From: Haplomitrium mnioides
Taxonomy: Eukaryota > Marchantiophyta > Haplomitriopsida > Calobryales
Direction of reading: 5' to 3'
DNA: 64,000 bases
NCBI GenBank assembly: GCA_049999725.1
Contig: JBNGIS010000002.1
Location: 353,789 to 417,788, forward strand
The position numbers and the translations under genes were made by a program. Each line of letters starts with the position of its first letter. The stretch's first letter is position 1. The notes under the pieces were generated by a model. That model did not search any database and was not told where the DNA came from. It saw only the letters and a program-made list of their open reading frames with translations. Of this stretch, positions 24,010 through 34,735 are shown piece by piece.

Positions 24010-24945
24010 CTTCTGAGCTTGTAATAATCTCAGGTAATCTTCTCCTACGTGAACAAGTCGGGTGTTGAGTGGCCACTTCAAGGCACCGGTGTTACGCAAA
24101 TGTCATATTTTTGTAAAACGGGTCCTTGGTGCCAATTTTGCAGCATGCTGCACCCAAGGATAAGAAACATTGCTCTCCATTTCCAGGTAGTCATTACTAT
24201 TCCTCATAGTCTGGTAGCATGCTTCGCACAAATCAAAGTTGCATTCCCTAGTTGATTTGTGCAAATTCCCAAAACCGATCTCATGCCACAACCATTGCAT
24301 GTCACACCCATATGCATCATTAACTACATGGTATTTTTAGTAGAGCTTGAAGCTTTCAGAACTTCAGAGCAATATTTTGCTACGCATTTATGTGTGACAT
24401 CGTTGTCTTGTGCCTTAGGTGTAGTGTTCAATCACAAAACATTTTGCACATTTTCCACGCCATCTGTAATCACGGCTCCATCAGCTGCTCTCGTGGGATA
24501 AATCATCGGTTCAAAGGAGGTAATTATTTCTTCAAAATTTCTAGTGCTCATGAGTTTCTTCACGAATTTTCTCATCACTCCGTCCACTTGATCAAGTGAC
24601 AGCCTTTTCAAACTTTGTTTGAGCATGCTTCCGGACATAAAAGCTTTGTATGCCTATTCTTCTTCATTTTTGGAAGCGGCCTTTTTGTCCTTGAGACTCT
24701 GAAACATTCTTGGCAAACTTAGCTCCTATCTCTTTTACTGAAACTTTCAAATATAGAGGATTTAACGCTTGCGTATAGAATGTATCCTCCATATCATCAT
24801 CAATTGCCATTGTCACAACATCACCATCCTCATCTGTATACGTGATAGCAATTGGGGTATCGAGAAAAGTCTTGAATATCCCCCAATTTTTTTTTCCAAA
24901 GCACTCTGAGTTGCACACCTTTGAAAAGATGCTCGATGCACTTTT
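24010..24945 (-). pseudogene. NBR1: NBR1-derived segment, copy A (PB1, ZZ, four-tryptophan domains)
   Basis: NBR1 is the selective autophagy receptor with PB1, ZZ zinc finger, four-tryptophan (FW) and UBA domains. Here, on the minus strand, PB1 is seen at about 24945-24745 (ITYTDEDGDVVTMAIDDDME, then QALNPLYLKVSVKE), with the acidic OPCA-type motif intact. A linker follows (FVKKLMSTRNFEEIITSFEP). The ZZ finger is at about 24316-24178: GVTCNGCGMRSVLG, then in a shifted frame CNFDLCEACY. The FW start is at about 24140-24020: RTRFTKI, a TGA where W is expected, then HLRNTGALKWPLNTRLVHVG. The domain order matches NBR1. The UBA domain was not found. Frameshifts and stops make this a pseudogene. 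It is preceded directly by an ATG16 piece. Confidence 0.82.
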
Positions 24946-24949
24946 TGTA

Positions 24950-25450
24950 TTGCTCCATACACAAGTCCAAACAGCTTGATTGTGTCCTCCTTTAAGTATC
25001 TTTTCCCCTTCAGTGGCTCTACAACTCCAAACTACTACAGATCCATCAAGTGACCCACCAGCCACATACTTCTTGTCTGGGCTGAGGCATGTCCTACTCC
25101 AATTTATGGCTACTCAATAGCTAGGAGACTTGTATGTTGCTCTAGTCTCCAAGGCACGCGCGTCAAACACTATTTACATTATCTCGTCCAGTCTTTCTCA
25201 GCATAGCTTGTTAAAGTGTGCTTGATTTGACTAGAGCGCGTCCCATGAGTGCACTGTGCAGTCACTACGTCCACTATAAAATGCTCCACTTGTATGTCAA
25301 TTGCAATAGATAAACCTTCGCTGTCATGTGCTTGTACTGTATGATGCACTTGGGTCGGGATGCCTTCCCAACCATGTAGTTCAGCCTCTGCTGCTTCACT
25401 ATGCCGCACAATTCCATCAACTTGCCTCCTAGCCCACTCTTCCAACTAGT
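24950..25450 (-). pseudogene. ATG16: ATG16-derived WD40 segment, copy A
   Basis: On the minus strand the frame 25445-25179 reads QVHHTVQAHDSEGLSIAIDI and SSQIKHTLTSYAEK, matching the first WD40 blade of plant ATG16. The frame 25065 onward reads GGSLDGSVVVWSCRATEGEK, then GGHNQAVWTCVWS, matching the last blade. The middle blades are missing, so two distant parts are joined. ATG16 forms the ATG12-ATG5-ATG16 complex that lipidates ATG8. Immediately downstream the sequence passes into the NBR1 PB1 domain, giving an ATG16-NBR1 chimera. Assignment is by remembered family motifs; it could be another WD40 protein, but the surrounding context fits ATG16 well. Confidence 0.72.
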
Positions 25451-25598
25451 GTCACTTGTGTAGCGCTCGATATGTATGCATCATTTCTCTTTGCATCATC
25501 TTCTCCATAGGTACAGGCTCTATCTGTTTGCCACTCGGAGCTATTGCCCACTCCTTTCTTCCATCTCGATGTGTTGCGAGTTCATATACACCACATAT

Positions 25599-25732
25599 TT
25601 GATCTGGCCATCACACAACGCAATACTCACACAACACAAAGACAGGAACAAACATACCCTACCAACCATATTTAACCCAAAATTTGCACAACCCCTACGG
25701 GACAATTGTACACACACACACCCCCCAACTCC
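25599..25732 (-). other. Gypsy U3 start and polypurine tract
   Basis: On the minus strand GGAGTTGGGGGG (25732-25721) precedes TGTGTGTGTGTACAATTG, a plausible polypurine tract followed by the TG start of the 3' LTR. It lies about 50 bp beyond the end of the integrase frame. Copy B lacks the matching 120 bp. Confidence 0.6.
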
Positions 25733-25780
25733 AGTAATCGTATGTATAGATCTCCCACACTGTATTGACCAGTGCCCTCT

Positions 25781-26960
25781 TCATTGGTCCTCTTGTTGGT
25801 AATACCGCTTAAGTTTGTCGTAATGAACACGATTGGGAATGTGTTCCCCCGTTAATGTGCTCAACTCTACTAATCCATTTCCATGAAGCACTCTCACCAT
25901 GTACGGTCCTATCCACATGGTATGCAGCTTCTCGAGGAAGTGCAAGAACCTCTTGTTGTAGAGTAGCACCAAATCACCACCATTGACTTCAATCAATTGC
26001 AGCTTCTTGTCGTGTTGCTTCTTGGTTAGTTGTTGTTAATGTTCCAGCCACTTTTGTGCCTCTGTTCTGATTTTTGCGAAGGCCTCCAGCTCATGTACCC
26101 TTTCCATTTGGCTTGGACTCTTAGCCATTCTCTCCTCCACTGTCACTTGAGTTGTGGGAACTTTGAACTCTACCAAGACCAGTGAGTGTTACCCAAAAAC
26201 CAAGAAGTAAAGGCAATGGCCTGTGGTTGTCTTGTAGGCCAAGTTGTAGCATGCGTAGTGGTCAGCAACTTCAAATCCCAGTTCACTTTATTGGTAACCA
26301 CCGTCTTGTTCAGAATTTTCCCCATAATACGATTGGCCCTCTCTGTTTACCCATTGGCCTTAGGGTGATAGGCTATGGCTTTCCTGTGCTTCACAAGGTA
26401 CCTCCCCGTAAGCTCACCAATGACCTAATTAAGGAATTGTGTGCCTTGGTCACTCACAAATTCCAACGACGCTCCAAATCGGGTGAAAATCTACTCATAG
26501 AGAAATTGAGCCATTGTCGGTGCGTCATCCTTCTTGGTTGCCCTTACCTCAACCCACTTGGTGGCATAATTAGTGGAAAGCAAAATATACCTGTTTCTTT
26601 GTCTCATGGAAGGAGTGATGGGCCCAATGAAGTTAATCTCCCACTTCTCGAATGGAGCCAAGGGAATGATCGGCACTAGGGGATGGTGGCAAGCTGCTGC
26701 CAATTTTCCAGTCCGTTGGCATGCATCACACCTCTTCACAAAGAAGTGGACATCCCTATACATAGTGGGCCACCAATATTTAGCATTCACAATTTTTCGT
26801 ATGGTGGTTTCCGTAGAAATATGACCACCGACCTCTTCCTCATGCATGGCCCGCATCACCATTGTGGACTGGTCTTTCTCTAGGAACCTACGTATCTGCC
26901 CATCCATGCCTTGCCTATGCAGAATTCTCTTGATCATGAGGAAGGGCCTCACCTTTTTGA
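25781..26960 (-). pseudogene. Gypsy integrase
   Basis: Frame 26952-26491 contains the zinc-binding part (MHEEEVGGHISTETTIRK, YWWPTMYRDVHFFVKRCDAC) and the first catalytic region (WEINFIGPITPSMRQRNRY, STNYATKWVEV). Here Asn stands where the first catalytic Asp is common in this family (IDFIGPI). A broken stretch with FVSDQGTQF (second Asp intact) and HPKANG follows. The frame 25996-25781 gives the C-terminal GPYMVRVLHGNGLVELSTL and ends YDKLKRYYQQEDQ. Stops separate the frames. Confidence 0.85.
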
Positions 26961-27036
26961 GAAAAATAGCCGCTTGTTACGCCGTGCGCCTTAGGGGAAT
27001 CTTTGTCATTAAGAGGAACTCAATGATATCTCTATA

Positions 27037-28720
27037 TTATGTGGGTCTCCCTTCCTTGATGTGGAACAGATCTTCATCAGAGAAGGTGTCCCCAACTCCC
27101 TCCGCACTCAGCTTCCCATTGATCCTCGAGAAGAAATCTGCATTATGGTGTTTCTTCCCCGATTTGATACGTACTTCAAAATCAAATTCTTGGAGAAATA
27201 ACATCCACCTTGCCACTCTCTCGGTCAGATTAGACTTGTTGACCATGTACTTTAGGGCATCATGATTCGTGTGGAACACCACCTTGTAGTGCAACAAGTA
27301 ATGCCTGAATTTTTTTTAGCAAGTAGATTATTCCCTAGGCCTCACAATCAGTGGGCGAGTAATTCTTTTCTGCCGTTGAGAGAAGTTTGATGGCAAAGTA
27401 GATCAGGTGGTCCTTTCCTTCCTCATCCAGTTGGCTCAACATTGCTCCCACACAAAAACTTGAAACATCCACCATCACGTCGAACTCTTTAGACCAGTTT
27501 GGGGGTGTTAGGATAGGGGCGTTGGCCAATCGCCTTTTGAGCTCGTTAAAACTAGATTTCTTGGGCTCGGTTGGTTCAAAATCACTTCCCCTCTTCACCA
27601 TCTCAGTCAAGTGGTAGGCTACTAAGGAAAATTTTGGGATGAACATTCGGTAGTAGCCCACACAGCCTAGGAATCCCTGCACCTCCACCAAACATGTCGG
27701 AAATGCCACACCCAGCCATGCTGCCACCTTTTCCTTGTCCACGGAGATTCCTTGGCTCGAGACCTAATGCCCAAGTAGTATCCCTTCCCTCACTGCAAAA
27801 GAAACATTTTCCAGGGTGCAGCTGCAGCCCCGTTTCCTTGCAATGCTGAAATGTGAATCGAACATGCTCCTCATGATCTTTCACCTTACCATATACCACG
27901 AAGTCGTCTATGAAGACCTCAAAGAACTTTCTGAGGTAATCATGAAATACATTCATCATTAATCTCTGGAATGTACCAAGGGCATTACAAAGACCAAAGG
28001 GCATCCTTCGAAATGCAAACACTCCCCACTCCATCATAAAAGCAGTTTTCAGTTGGTCTTCCTTTCATATCCACACCTGGTTGTAACTTGAGTACCCATC
28101 TATGGAATTGTACACTTCCTAGCCTGCCACCGGGTCTAGCACACCATCAGTGAAGGGTAGGGGGTAGTGGTCCTTCTTCGTGGCTGCATTCAACTTGCGG
28201 AAATTCTGGCAGACTCGTATTTTCGGTTTCTCATCTAATCCTGCCTTCTTCGACACCACCACCAAAAGGGACACCCATTCGCTATTCAAAATAGAGTATA
28301 TGAACCCTATATCTAGGAGCTTATCCACCTTCTCCTTAACCAGCAAAGAGAAGCGTGGATTCATTCGATATTGTTGCTGCCTCCCTAGGGTCTGCATAAA
28401 AGTTCTCTCAACCCCCCTATTTAGGGCGAAGCCAAGCTGGAATATCCTCCCACTAAAAACCGTTATTTCTCGATATTGCTCCGTCTTTATGACCTCTACT
28501 TTGTTCCTGTTAGTGGAATCACAGTCTGACTCCAATTGGTCGAGCTTTAAGCCACCTACAGTGGACTTCTTGTCAGGCTTCCTCTCCTTGCCTTGGTGAT
28601 CAGCCCTCGCTGGAATGATGGATGCAATCGACTTCTTTTTTAGATCAATTTCAAGGTTGGAAGTAGATACTTCTGACTCCCCTTTTTGGTTAGGTCCAAG
28701 GATGAGGATAGACACTCCTG
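27037..28720 (-). pseudogene. Gypsy reverse transcriptase and RNase H
   Basis: Frame 28715-28119 carries LDIGFIYSILNSEWVSLLVV, KIRVCQNFRKLNAATKKDHY. After a stop and a shift, 28037-27603 gives MEWGVFAFRRMPFGLCNALG and the catalytic box VFIDDFVVYG. Frame 27742-27335 gives the connection and RNase H start (GFLGCVGYYRMFIPKFS, FDVMVDVSSFCVGAMLSQLD). Frame 27297-27037 gives the RNase H end (HDALKYMVNKSNLTERVARW, HHNADFFSRI). The D of VDVSS is where RNase H normally has its first Asp. Few but clear stops and frame changes mean it is not functional as it stands. Confidence 0.88.
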
Positions 28721-28745
28721 GCCCTCCTTCCTCTATTTCCCCAAC

Positions 28746-29260
28746 CTAGAATACAAAGGTTTCCAACTGATTTACTCTCATTTCAGTTTCGTTGACAAAA
28801 TCTGCCTCCGTAATATCGCTCACCAATTTCAGCCAATAAGTGTCATCGTCCTCTGACTCCTCTTCTACTGACCACTCAGTGTCATACTCCTTATCTTTTG
28901 TAGTCTCCTCCTCATGTGGGATAGGTCCAAAATGAACCACAGTCTTGCATGGCCCGAACACTAATGTACAGTCCTTCCAATTGTGCATCACTTTGGCACC
29001 ATACAGCCATGGCCTCCCAATTTAATTCAACACAAGGTATGGGGAACTTATGGTTGGCCTCACAACCAAGTAGTTCAGGGAAAACTCCTTCCCTCCAATC
29101 CAGGTTGGAACCTTTAGCAAGGCCCCCAAAGGCTTAACCCAAGACTCGTCAGCCAACCGCATAATTCTTTCGGTTGGCTGGAAAATCTTGAAGCCAAGAT
29201 GGTGGGCAGTCTCCTCCACTATAATATTCACTCTTGCCCCTCCATTCATGGGCACGACGG
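28746..29260 (-). pseudogene. Gypsy aspartic protease and linker to RT
   Basis: Frame 29255-29022 reads MPMNGGARVNIIVEETAHHLGF and LNYLVVRPTISSPYLVLN, the gypsy protease in which the D-G-G active site appears as N-G-G. All four tandem units upstream also read PVNGG, so Asn seems to be the state in this lineage or its progenitor. An acidic linker (28991-28746) with many Glu/Asp follows. The leftmost tandem-unit boundary (29237) falls inside the active-site codons. Confidence 0.75.
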
Positions 29261-29561
29261 ATAGAGTACACCCTGCTATCTAGATGTATATCTCACAGGC
29301 CTCTCTGTCCTCACAGATCATCCTCAAGTCGGCGGTTGTGCGCACAGTTGGGAGCTTCCTTTTTCTCTTGGCGCCCATGAGTAACTCTCGGAGCTGCCTC
29401 TTGTATACAAGGTTGTCTCTGATTAGTTGACCCACTATTGTAGTGACCAGGCAGTTTCTTACATCCCTTTGGATGTTATACTGTACGAGAGTGTTGGGCA
29501 GTTCTCTTAGTGGTTGGGCTTGTTTGGTCTGCTCCTCGGCAACATGTCTCAGATTGATCTC

Positions 29562-30476
29562 CTAGAGGGTCTTATTCACCGCTTGTTGAGCTTCAGCTGC
29601 CTCCAAGGCCTCCAACAATCTCTTCACCTCCTCCTCCTGCTTGGGGTAGAATAAATTGGGGTGCTCCCTCTTATAGTCTAAATCCTCCTTAGTAGGAAGC
29701 ACGTTAGTAGTCCTCTCCTTCTTCTGAGCCTGCTTGGCTTTCCTTCTCTCCTTGGTCCTGGCTGCTCCCCTTGTGGCCACTCGATAGCAGTCCTCCTCTA
29801 CCGTCATCTCCACCCTTGGAATTTTTGCCCCATGTTCCTATGCAATGGTCACCATATTGATCGTTGTCGGTGGAGGTGCTTGCTGGACCGCATTGGAGGG
29901 CAACTCTTGCCTTTTGGTGTGGGGGCAATTATTGGCAAGGTGCCCTTCCTTCTTGTAGCTAGTACATAGTAGGGCTGGCATGCCATGTTCTTGCTTTCTA
30001 GGCTTTGGACAATTGGGGGAAATGTGGTCTGGTTGCTCACAATTCCAGCACACCATCACCTTGGTTCGGTTCGGACCTGGCCTTGCCCCTTTTGGTCTTG
30101 CTTGCCTCCATAGAGCTGATTGGCCAAGCACTAGATTGGCTGGTCTGCTTGCCATCGCTTGGGGTTGACTAACCATCTGGTATACAAGCTGGGGTGGCTC
30201 CTCCTGCACGTACTCCACTTCCTCCTAATACCACTCTGGTGGATCCTCCTTCACGTAATGAATAGGGGTCCAATCAATGGGACATTCTCGTGGGGAGTGT
30301 CCATAACTTCTGCACTTCACGCACCATACATGAGCCCTTTGTGACAAGAGTTTTTTGCCCTCTGGTTTGAGGCATGCAAAATGGATTGTCATGGCCTTCA
30401 ATTTTGTGTTAATTTCCTCTATAGAGTCTTTCAACCCTCTACCCCTCCATTCACGGGCACCAGGGACAGAGTACAC
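29562..30476 (-). pseudogene. Gag zinc-knuckle region, tandem unit 1
   Basis: Minus-strand frames give CVKCRSYGHSPRECP, then CWNCEQPDHISPNCP and LCTSYKKEGHLANNCP, then RKAKQAQKKERTTNVLP. The third knuckle has Tyr where the second Cys should be (CTSY), as in all units. Knuckles of this kind bind the RNA genome for packaging. The unit runs directly into the genuine protease at 29255. Confidence 0.8.
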
Positions 30477-31681
30477 CCTGCTATGTAGATGTCTATCTTA
30501 GAGGCCTCTTTGTCCTCACAGATCATCCTCAAGTCCGCAGTGGTGCCCACCGTTGGGAGCCTCTTTTTTCTCTTGGCGCTTATGAGTAATTCTCGCAGCT
30601 GCCTCTTGTATACAAGGTTGTCTCTAATTAGCTGACCCATTGTCATAGTGACCGAGCAGTTGCTTACATCCCTTTGGATGTTGTACGGTATGAGAGTGTT
30701 GGGCAGTTCTCTTAGTGGTTGGGCTTGTTTGGTCTGCTCCTCGGCTGCATGTCTCAGATTGATCTCCCACATGGTCTTATCCACCGTTTGCTGAGCTTCA
30801 CTTGCCTCCACGGCCTCCAACTATCTCTTCACCTCCTCCTCCTACTTGGGGTAGAATAACTTGGGGTGCTCCCTCTTGTAGTCTGAATCCACCTCAGTAG
30901 GAAGCACGTTAGCGGTCCTCTCCTTCTTCTGAGCCTGCTTGACTTTCCTTCTCTCCTTGGTCCTTGCTGCTGCCATTGTGGCCACTCGATAGTAGTCCTC
31001 CTCTACCGTCATCTCCACCATTGGAAGTTTTGCCCCATGTTCCCATGCAGTGGTCACTAGATTGATCGTTGTCGGTGGAGGTGCTTACTAGACCACATGG
31101 GGGGGCAACTCCTGCCTTTTGGTGTGGGGGCAATTATTGGCCAAGTGCCCTTCCTTCTTGTAGCTAGTACATAGTAGGGTTGGTATGCCATGTCCTTGCT
31201 TTCTAGGCTCCGGACAATTGGGGGAAATGTGGTCTGGTTGCCCACAATTCCAGCACACCATCACCTTGGTTAGGTTCGGACATAGCCTTGCCCCTTCTGG
31301 TCTTGCTTGCTCCCATAGAGCTGATTGGCCAAGCACTAGATTGGCTGGTTTGCTTGCCATTGCTTGGGGTTGACTGACCATCTGGTATACAAGCTCGGGT
31401 GGCTCCTCCTGCTCATACTCCACTTCCTCCCAGTACCACTTTGGTGGATCCTCCCTCACATAATGAATAGGGGTCCAATCAATGGGACATTCTTGTGGGG
31501 AGTGTCCATAACTTCTGCACTTCACGCACCATACATGAGCCCTTCGTGACAAGAGTTTTTTGCCCTCTAGTTTGAGGCATGCAAAATGGATTATCATGGC
31601 CTTCAATTTTGTGTTAATTTCCTCTATAGAGTCTTTCAACCTCCTACCCCTCCATTCACGGGCACAACAGACAGAGTACAC
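30431..31681 (-). pseudogene. Gag zinc-knuckle region, tandem unit 2
   Basis: The frame 31681-31088 (197 codons) starts inside the protease-start/Gag junction and reads GLKDSIEEINTKLKAMIIHF, CVKCRSYGHSPQECP, CWNCGQPDHISPNCP. Frame 30820-30431 covers the linker and ends with SLVPVNGGVEG at the next junction. The short overlap of the two ends with neighbouring units reflects the tandem boundaries. Confidence 0.8.
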
Positions 31682-32886
31682 CCTGATATCTGGATGTCTA
31701 TCTTAGTGGCATATTTGTCCTCACAGATCATCCTCAAGTTGGCGGTGGTGCCCACTGTTGGGAGCCTCCTTTCTCTCTTGGTGCCCATGAGTAACTCTCG
31801 GAGTTGTCTCTTGTATACAGGGTTGTCCCTGATTAGTTGACCCACTGTTGTAGTGACCGAGCAGTTGCTTACATCCCTTTGGATGTTGTACAGTATGAGA
31901 GTATTGGGCAGTTCTCTTAGTGGTTGGGCTTGTTTGGTCTGCTCCTCGGCTGCATATCTAAGATTGATCTCCCACAGGGTATTATCCACCGTTTTCTGAG
32001 CTTCAGTTGCCTCTAAGGCCTCCAACTATCTCTTCATCTCCTCCTCTTACTTGGGGTAGAATAACTTGGGGTGCTCCCTCTTGTAGTTTGAATCCTCCTC
32101 AGTAGGAAGCACGTTAGCGGTCCTCTCCTTCTTCTGAGCCTGCTTGGCTTTCCTTCTCTCCTTGGTCCTCGCTGCTGCCATTGTGGCCACTCAATAGCAG
32201 TCCTCCTCTACCGTCATCTCCACCCTTGGAAGTTTTGCCCTATGTTCCCATGCAGTGGTTACCAGATTGATTGTTGTCGGTGGAGGTGCTTGCTGGACCA
32301 CATTGGGAGGCAACTCCTGCCTTTTGGTGTGGGGGTAATTATTGTCCAGGTGCCTTTCCCTCTTGTAGCTGGTACATAGTAGGGATGGCATGCCATGTTC
32401 TTGCTTTCTAGGCTCCGGACAATTGGGGGAAATGTGGTCTGGTTGCCCACAATTCCAGCACACCATCACCTTGGTTAGGTTCGGACATAGCCTTGCCCCT
32501 TCTGGTCTTGCTTGCCCCCATGGAGCTGATTGGCCAAGCACTAGATTGGCTGGTCTGCTTGCCATCACTTGGGGTTGACTGACCATCTGGTATACAAGCT
32601 CGAGTGGCTCCTCTTGCACGTACTCCACTTCCTCCCGGTACCATTTTGGTGGATCCTCCTTCACATAATGAATAGGGGTCCAATCAATGGGACATTCTTG
32701 TGGGGAGTGTTCATAACTTCTGCACTTCACGCACCATACATGAGCCCTTCGTGACAAGAGTTTTTTGCCCTCTTGTTTGAGGCATGCAAAATGGATTATC
32801 ATGGCCTTCAATTTTGTGTTAATTTCCTCTATAGAGTCTTTCAACCCCCTACCCCTCCATTCATGGGCACGAGGGATAGAGCACAC
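31636..32886 (-). pseudogene. Gag zinc-knuckle region, tandem unit 3
   Basis: The frame 32886-32191 (231 codons) is the longest of the array: EWRGRGLKDSIEEINTK, CVKCRSYEHSPQECP, CWNCGQPDHISPNCP, LCTSYKRERHLDNNYP. It ends at a stop in the linker. Frame 32025-31636 continues to SVVPVNGGVGG. In the third knuckle the last Cys has become Tyr. Confidence 0.8.
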
Positions 32887-33039
32887 CCTGCTATCTGGAT
32901 GTCCATCTCAAAGGCCTCTTTGTCTTCATAGATCATCCTCAAGTCGGCGGTGGTACCCACTGTTGGGAGCCTCCTTTTTCTCTTGGCGCCCATGAGTAAC
33001 TTTCGGAGCTGCCTCTTGTATACAAGGTTGTCCCTAATT

Positions 33040-33044
33040 AGCTG
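33040..33044. other. Copia target-site duplication, left (AGCTG)
   Basis: AGCTG precedes the 5' LTR and recurs at 39161-39165 after the 3' LTR. Removing the element and one AGCTG restores the sequence found uninterrupted in tandem unit 1 (around 30635). Confidence 0.95.
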
Positions 33045-33267
33045 TATTGAGATTTCGAGCTCTAACTGCTGGTTAACATGGCAGCCACCTTAGCTCACAG
33101 TTACGTTAGGCCAGTTAGCTTAGGTGTATATATATGGAGCTGCTTGAGATGCACATTATGCTCTCTCTTCCCCTCTGTATTTGTTGACGCTCCTGCCTTA
33201 TAGTGAAGAACATTCTTGCATTGGTTGTGTGCATATGTGATTGATTGCTCTGCCTCTAACTCTAACA
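33045..33267 (+). repeat. Copia 5' LTR
   Basis: TATTGAGATTTCGAGCTC to CTCTAACTCTAACA, 223 bp. A TATATATA box lies around 33130. Nine substitutions separate it from the 3' LTR. Confidence 0.95.
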
Positions 33268-33280
33268 TGGTATCAGAGCC
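33268..33280 (+). other. Copia primer binding site
   Basis: TGGTATCAGAGCC directly abuts the 5' LTR; it is complementary to the 3' end of initiator methionine tRNA, the usual primer of plant copia elements. Confidence 0.93.
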
Positions 33281-34735
33281 TGGTTGTTGTTTGAGTTTAT
33301 GAGTAGTGTGCAGAGGTTTATTTGTTAAGGGGAGTTACCTGAGAGAGTCATCATTGAGCACGAGTGTGTCGAGACAGCCTGTTACATGCTCAGGAGGAGC
33401 ATCAGTGATTTTCACTAAGGGGGTGTAAAAGAGAACTCAAGGAGTTCTAAAGGCTGGTCTTGAAATTTTTTTTCGGATGCGAAAGGCAGCCTGGTTATAT
33501 TGAAGAAAGGGGAAAGCCCTGTTCTTCATTAATCTCCATTGCGCATGGCACCTGAAAGAAGGATTTCCTGAAAGAAATAGCTTCAGAGCAGCACTATCAC
33601 CCAGAAGAAATTGAAGAACAAAGCTGCGTCGAGGGAAGAGAACACTCAGGCAGCAGACGTCGCATGTTTTTTGGGAAGCAAAATTGCCAAGGAGAGAGGA
33701 AAAAACACTGCATCAAAGGGCCATATTACCCAGTCAAATGCTGGAAGTCCTCACATGCAAACAGAGCGCCAAAGGAAAGCGCAGTCCTAGAAAGGAAAAA
33801 TTGGCAGCGATAAAGAGTTGCAAAGGAAGGAAGATCAGGAGCGGTCCTGAGAGCTGTGTCGCTAAATCGAAGAGGCTCACTGGGTACAATCTGATCGCTT
33901 GAAGAAAAGGATCGAAGGCTGCATGCAATCGTCAAGAACAGAGGAAGAGCCCAAAAAATTCTCTGTCGAGCAATCGCAGCAGCGTTGAAGGGCTGCTTGG
34001 TTCGGAGCAGCAATCGAACTGCTACATGCAATCGAATCACACAGAAGAAAGAGAAGAACTCAACAGCGGATCTGCTTGAGTTGAATCGCAGCCATTCGAA
34101 GAAGGAAAAACGCTGCAATTCGAAGAAGATTTCACAGGAAGGCTTGACGAAAAGGGGCTCGAAGACGTTTGAGCAGCAGAAGTCGAACATCTGCTGCAAC
34201 ATAATCGCATTCACAGCAGAGCAGATCGCAGAATCGAGAAGAGAAAATCGCAGCCGCATGCTGCCTGCCAGGATCGTAGCCGCAGAGGGCTGCATGCAAA
34301 GATTGCGCAGAGGAGCTGCGCTGAAATCGATTCGACATCGCAGAAGAAGGCCCTGATTTTTCGAAGTCGACGTGCAAAGAACAAGAGGGGGGCCTATTTT
34401 TCGTGAGCGAAGCTCATCGAAGGAGCTCTCTCAACCCTTCATCAAAGTCTCCGCTCTAATATTAAGCTTAGTTCTTATTAGAAGAAGAACTATCAAGTTA
34501 TCAGAACTTCCTGCATAAGAACAAATTAGTGATAAGAACATCTATGCTATAAGAACTATTAAGTGTTTTTACTAATAGGGGTCTTATTTTTTCTCTCTTT
34601 AATCACTAGTTTGGAACAGGGGAGTCATGTTTTCTGATCTACAGATTTCCTGAGGGTAGAAACCAGAAATTTTTTTCTGATTTCATCTCGACACTTGATT
34701 CTACTTACCTGGTTGATTTTTTACATTGTGTTCAC
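33281..34735 (+). other. Copia 5' leader, purine-rich
   Basis: About 1.45 kb of leader between the primer binding site and the gag start. It is rich in GAAGA and AAGGAA and in TCGCAGC/GCATGC motifs. A 189-codon minus-strand frame (33726-34295) is a by-product of this composition. Packaging or translation signals would be expected here, but none is recognised. Confidence 0.7.

Larger units (their letters stand above)
11546..25720 (-). mobile_element. LTR-like flanking copy A of the gypsy element (3' side), with nested insertions
   Basis: Direct repeat of the sequence at 41217-44873. Matching blocks in order are 11546-12644 with 41517-42660, 14330-15080 with 42660-43403, and 24420-25598 with 43695-44873. 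The two copies are in the same orientation and flank the gypsy internal region, the signature of LTRs. On the minus strand copy A begins after a polypurine tract (GGAGTTGGGGGG, 25721-25732). Copy A is interrupted by an N gap, a solo-LTR-like insert and a chromovirus. Without these it would still be well over 6 kb, very long for an LTR, so a duplicated flanking block is an alternative. It carries ATG16- and NBR1-derived pieces. Confidence 0.6.

Noticed and set aside
29980-32754. Repeated plus-strand frames of about 61-62 codons (MPCSCFLG, MGLTDHLVYKLG)
   Set aside because: Antisense shadows of the Gag zinc-knuckle units, repeated only because the units are.
33726-34295. 189-codon minus-strand frame in the copia leader
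   Set aside because: It lies in a purine-rich untranslated leader antisense to the element; no domain recognised.
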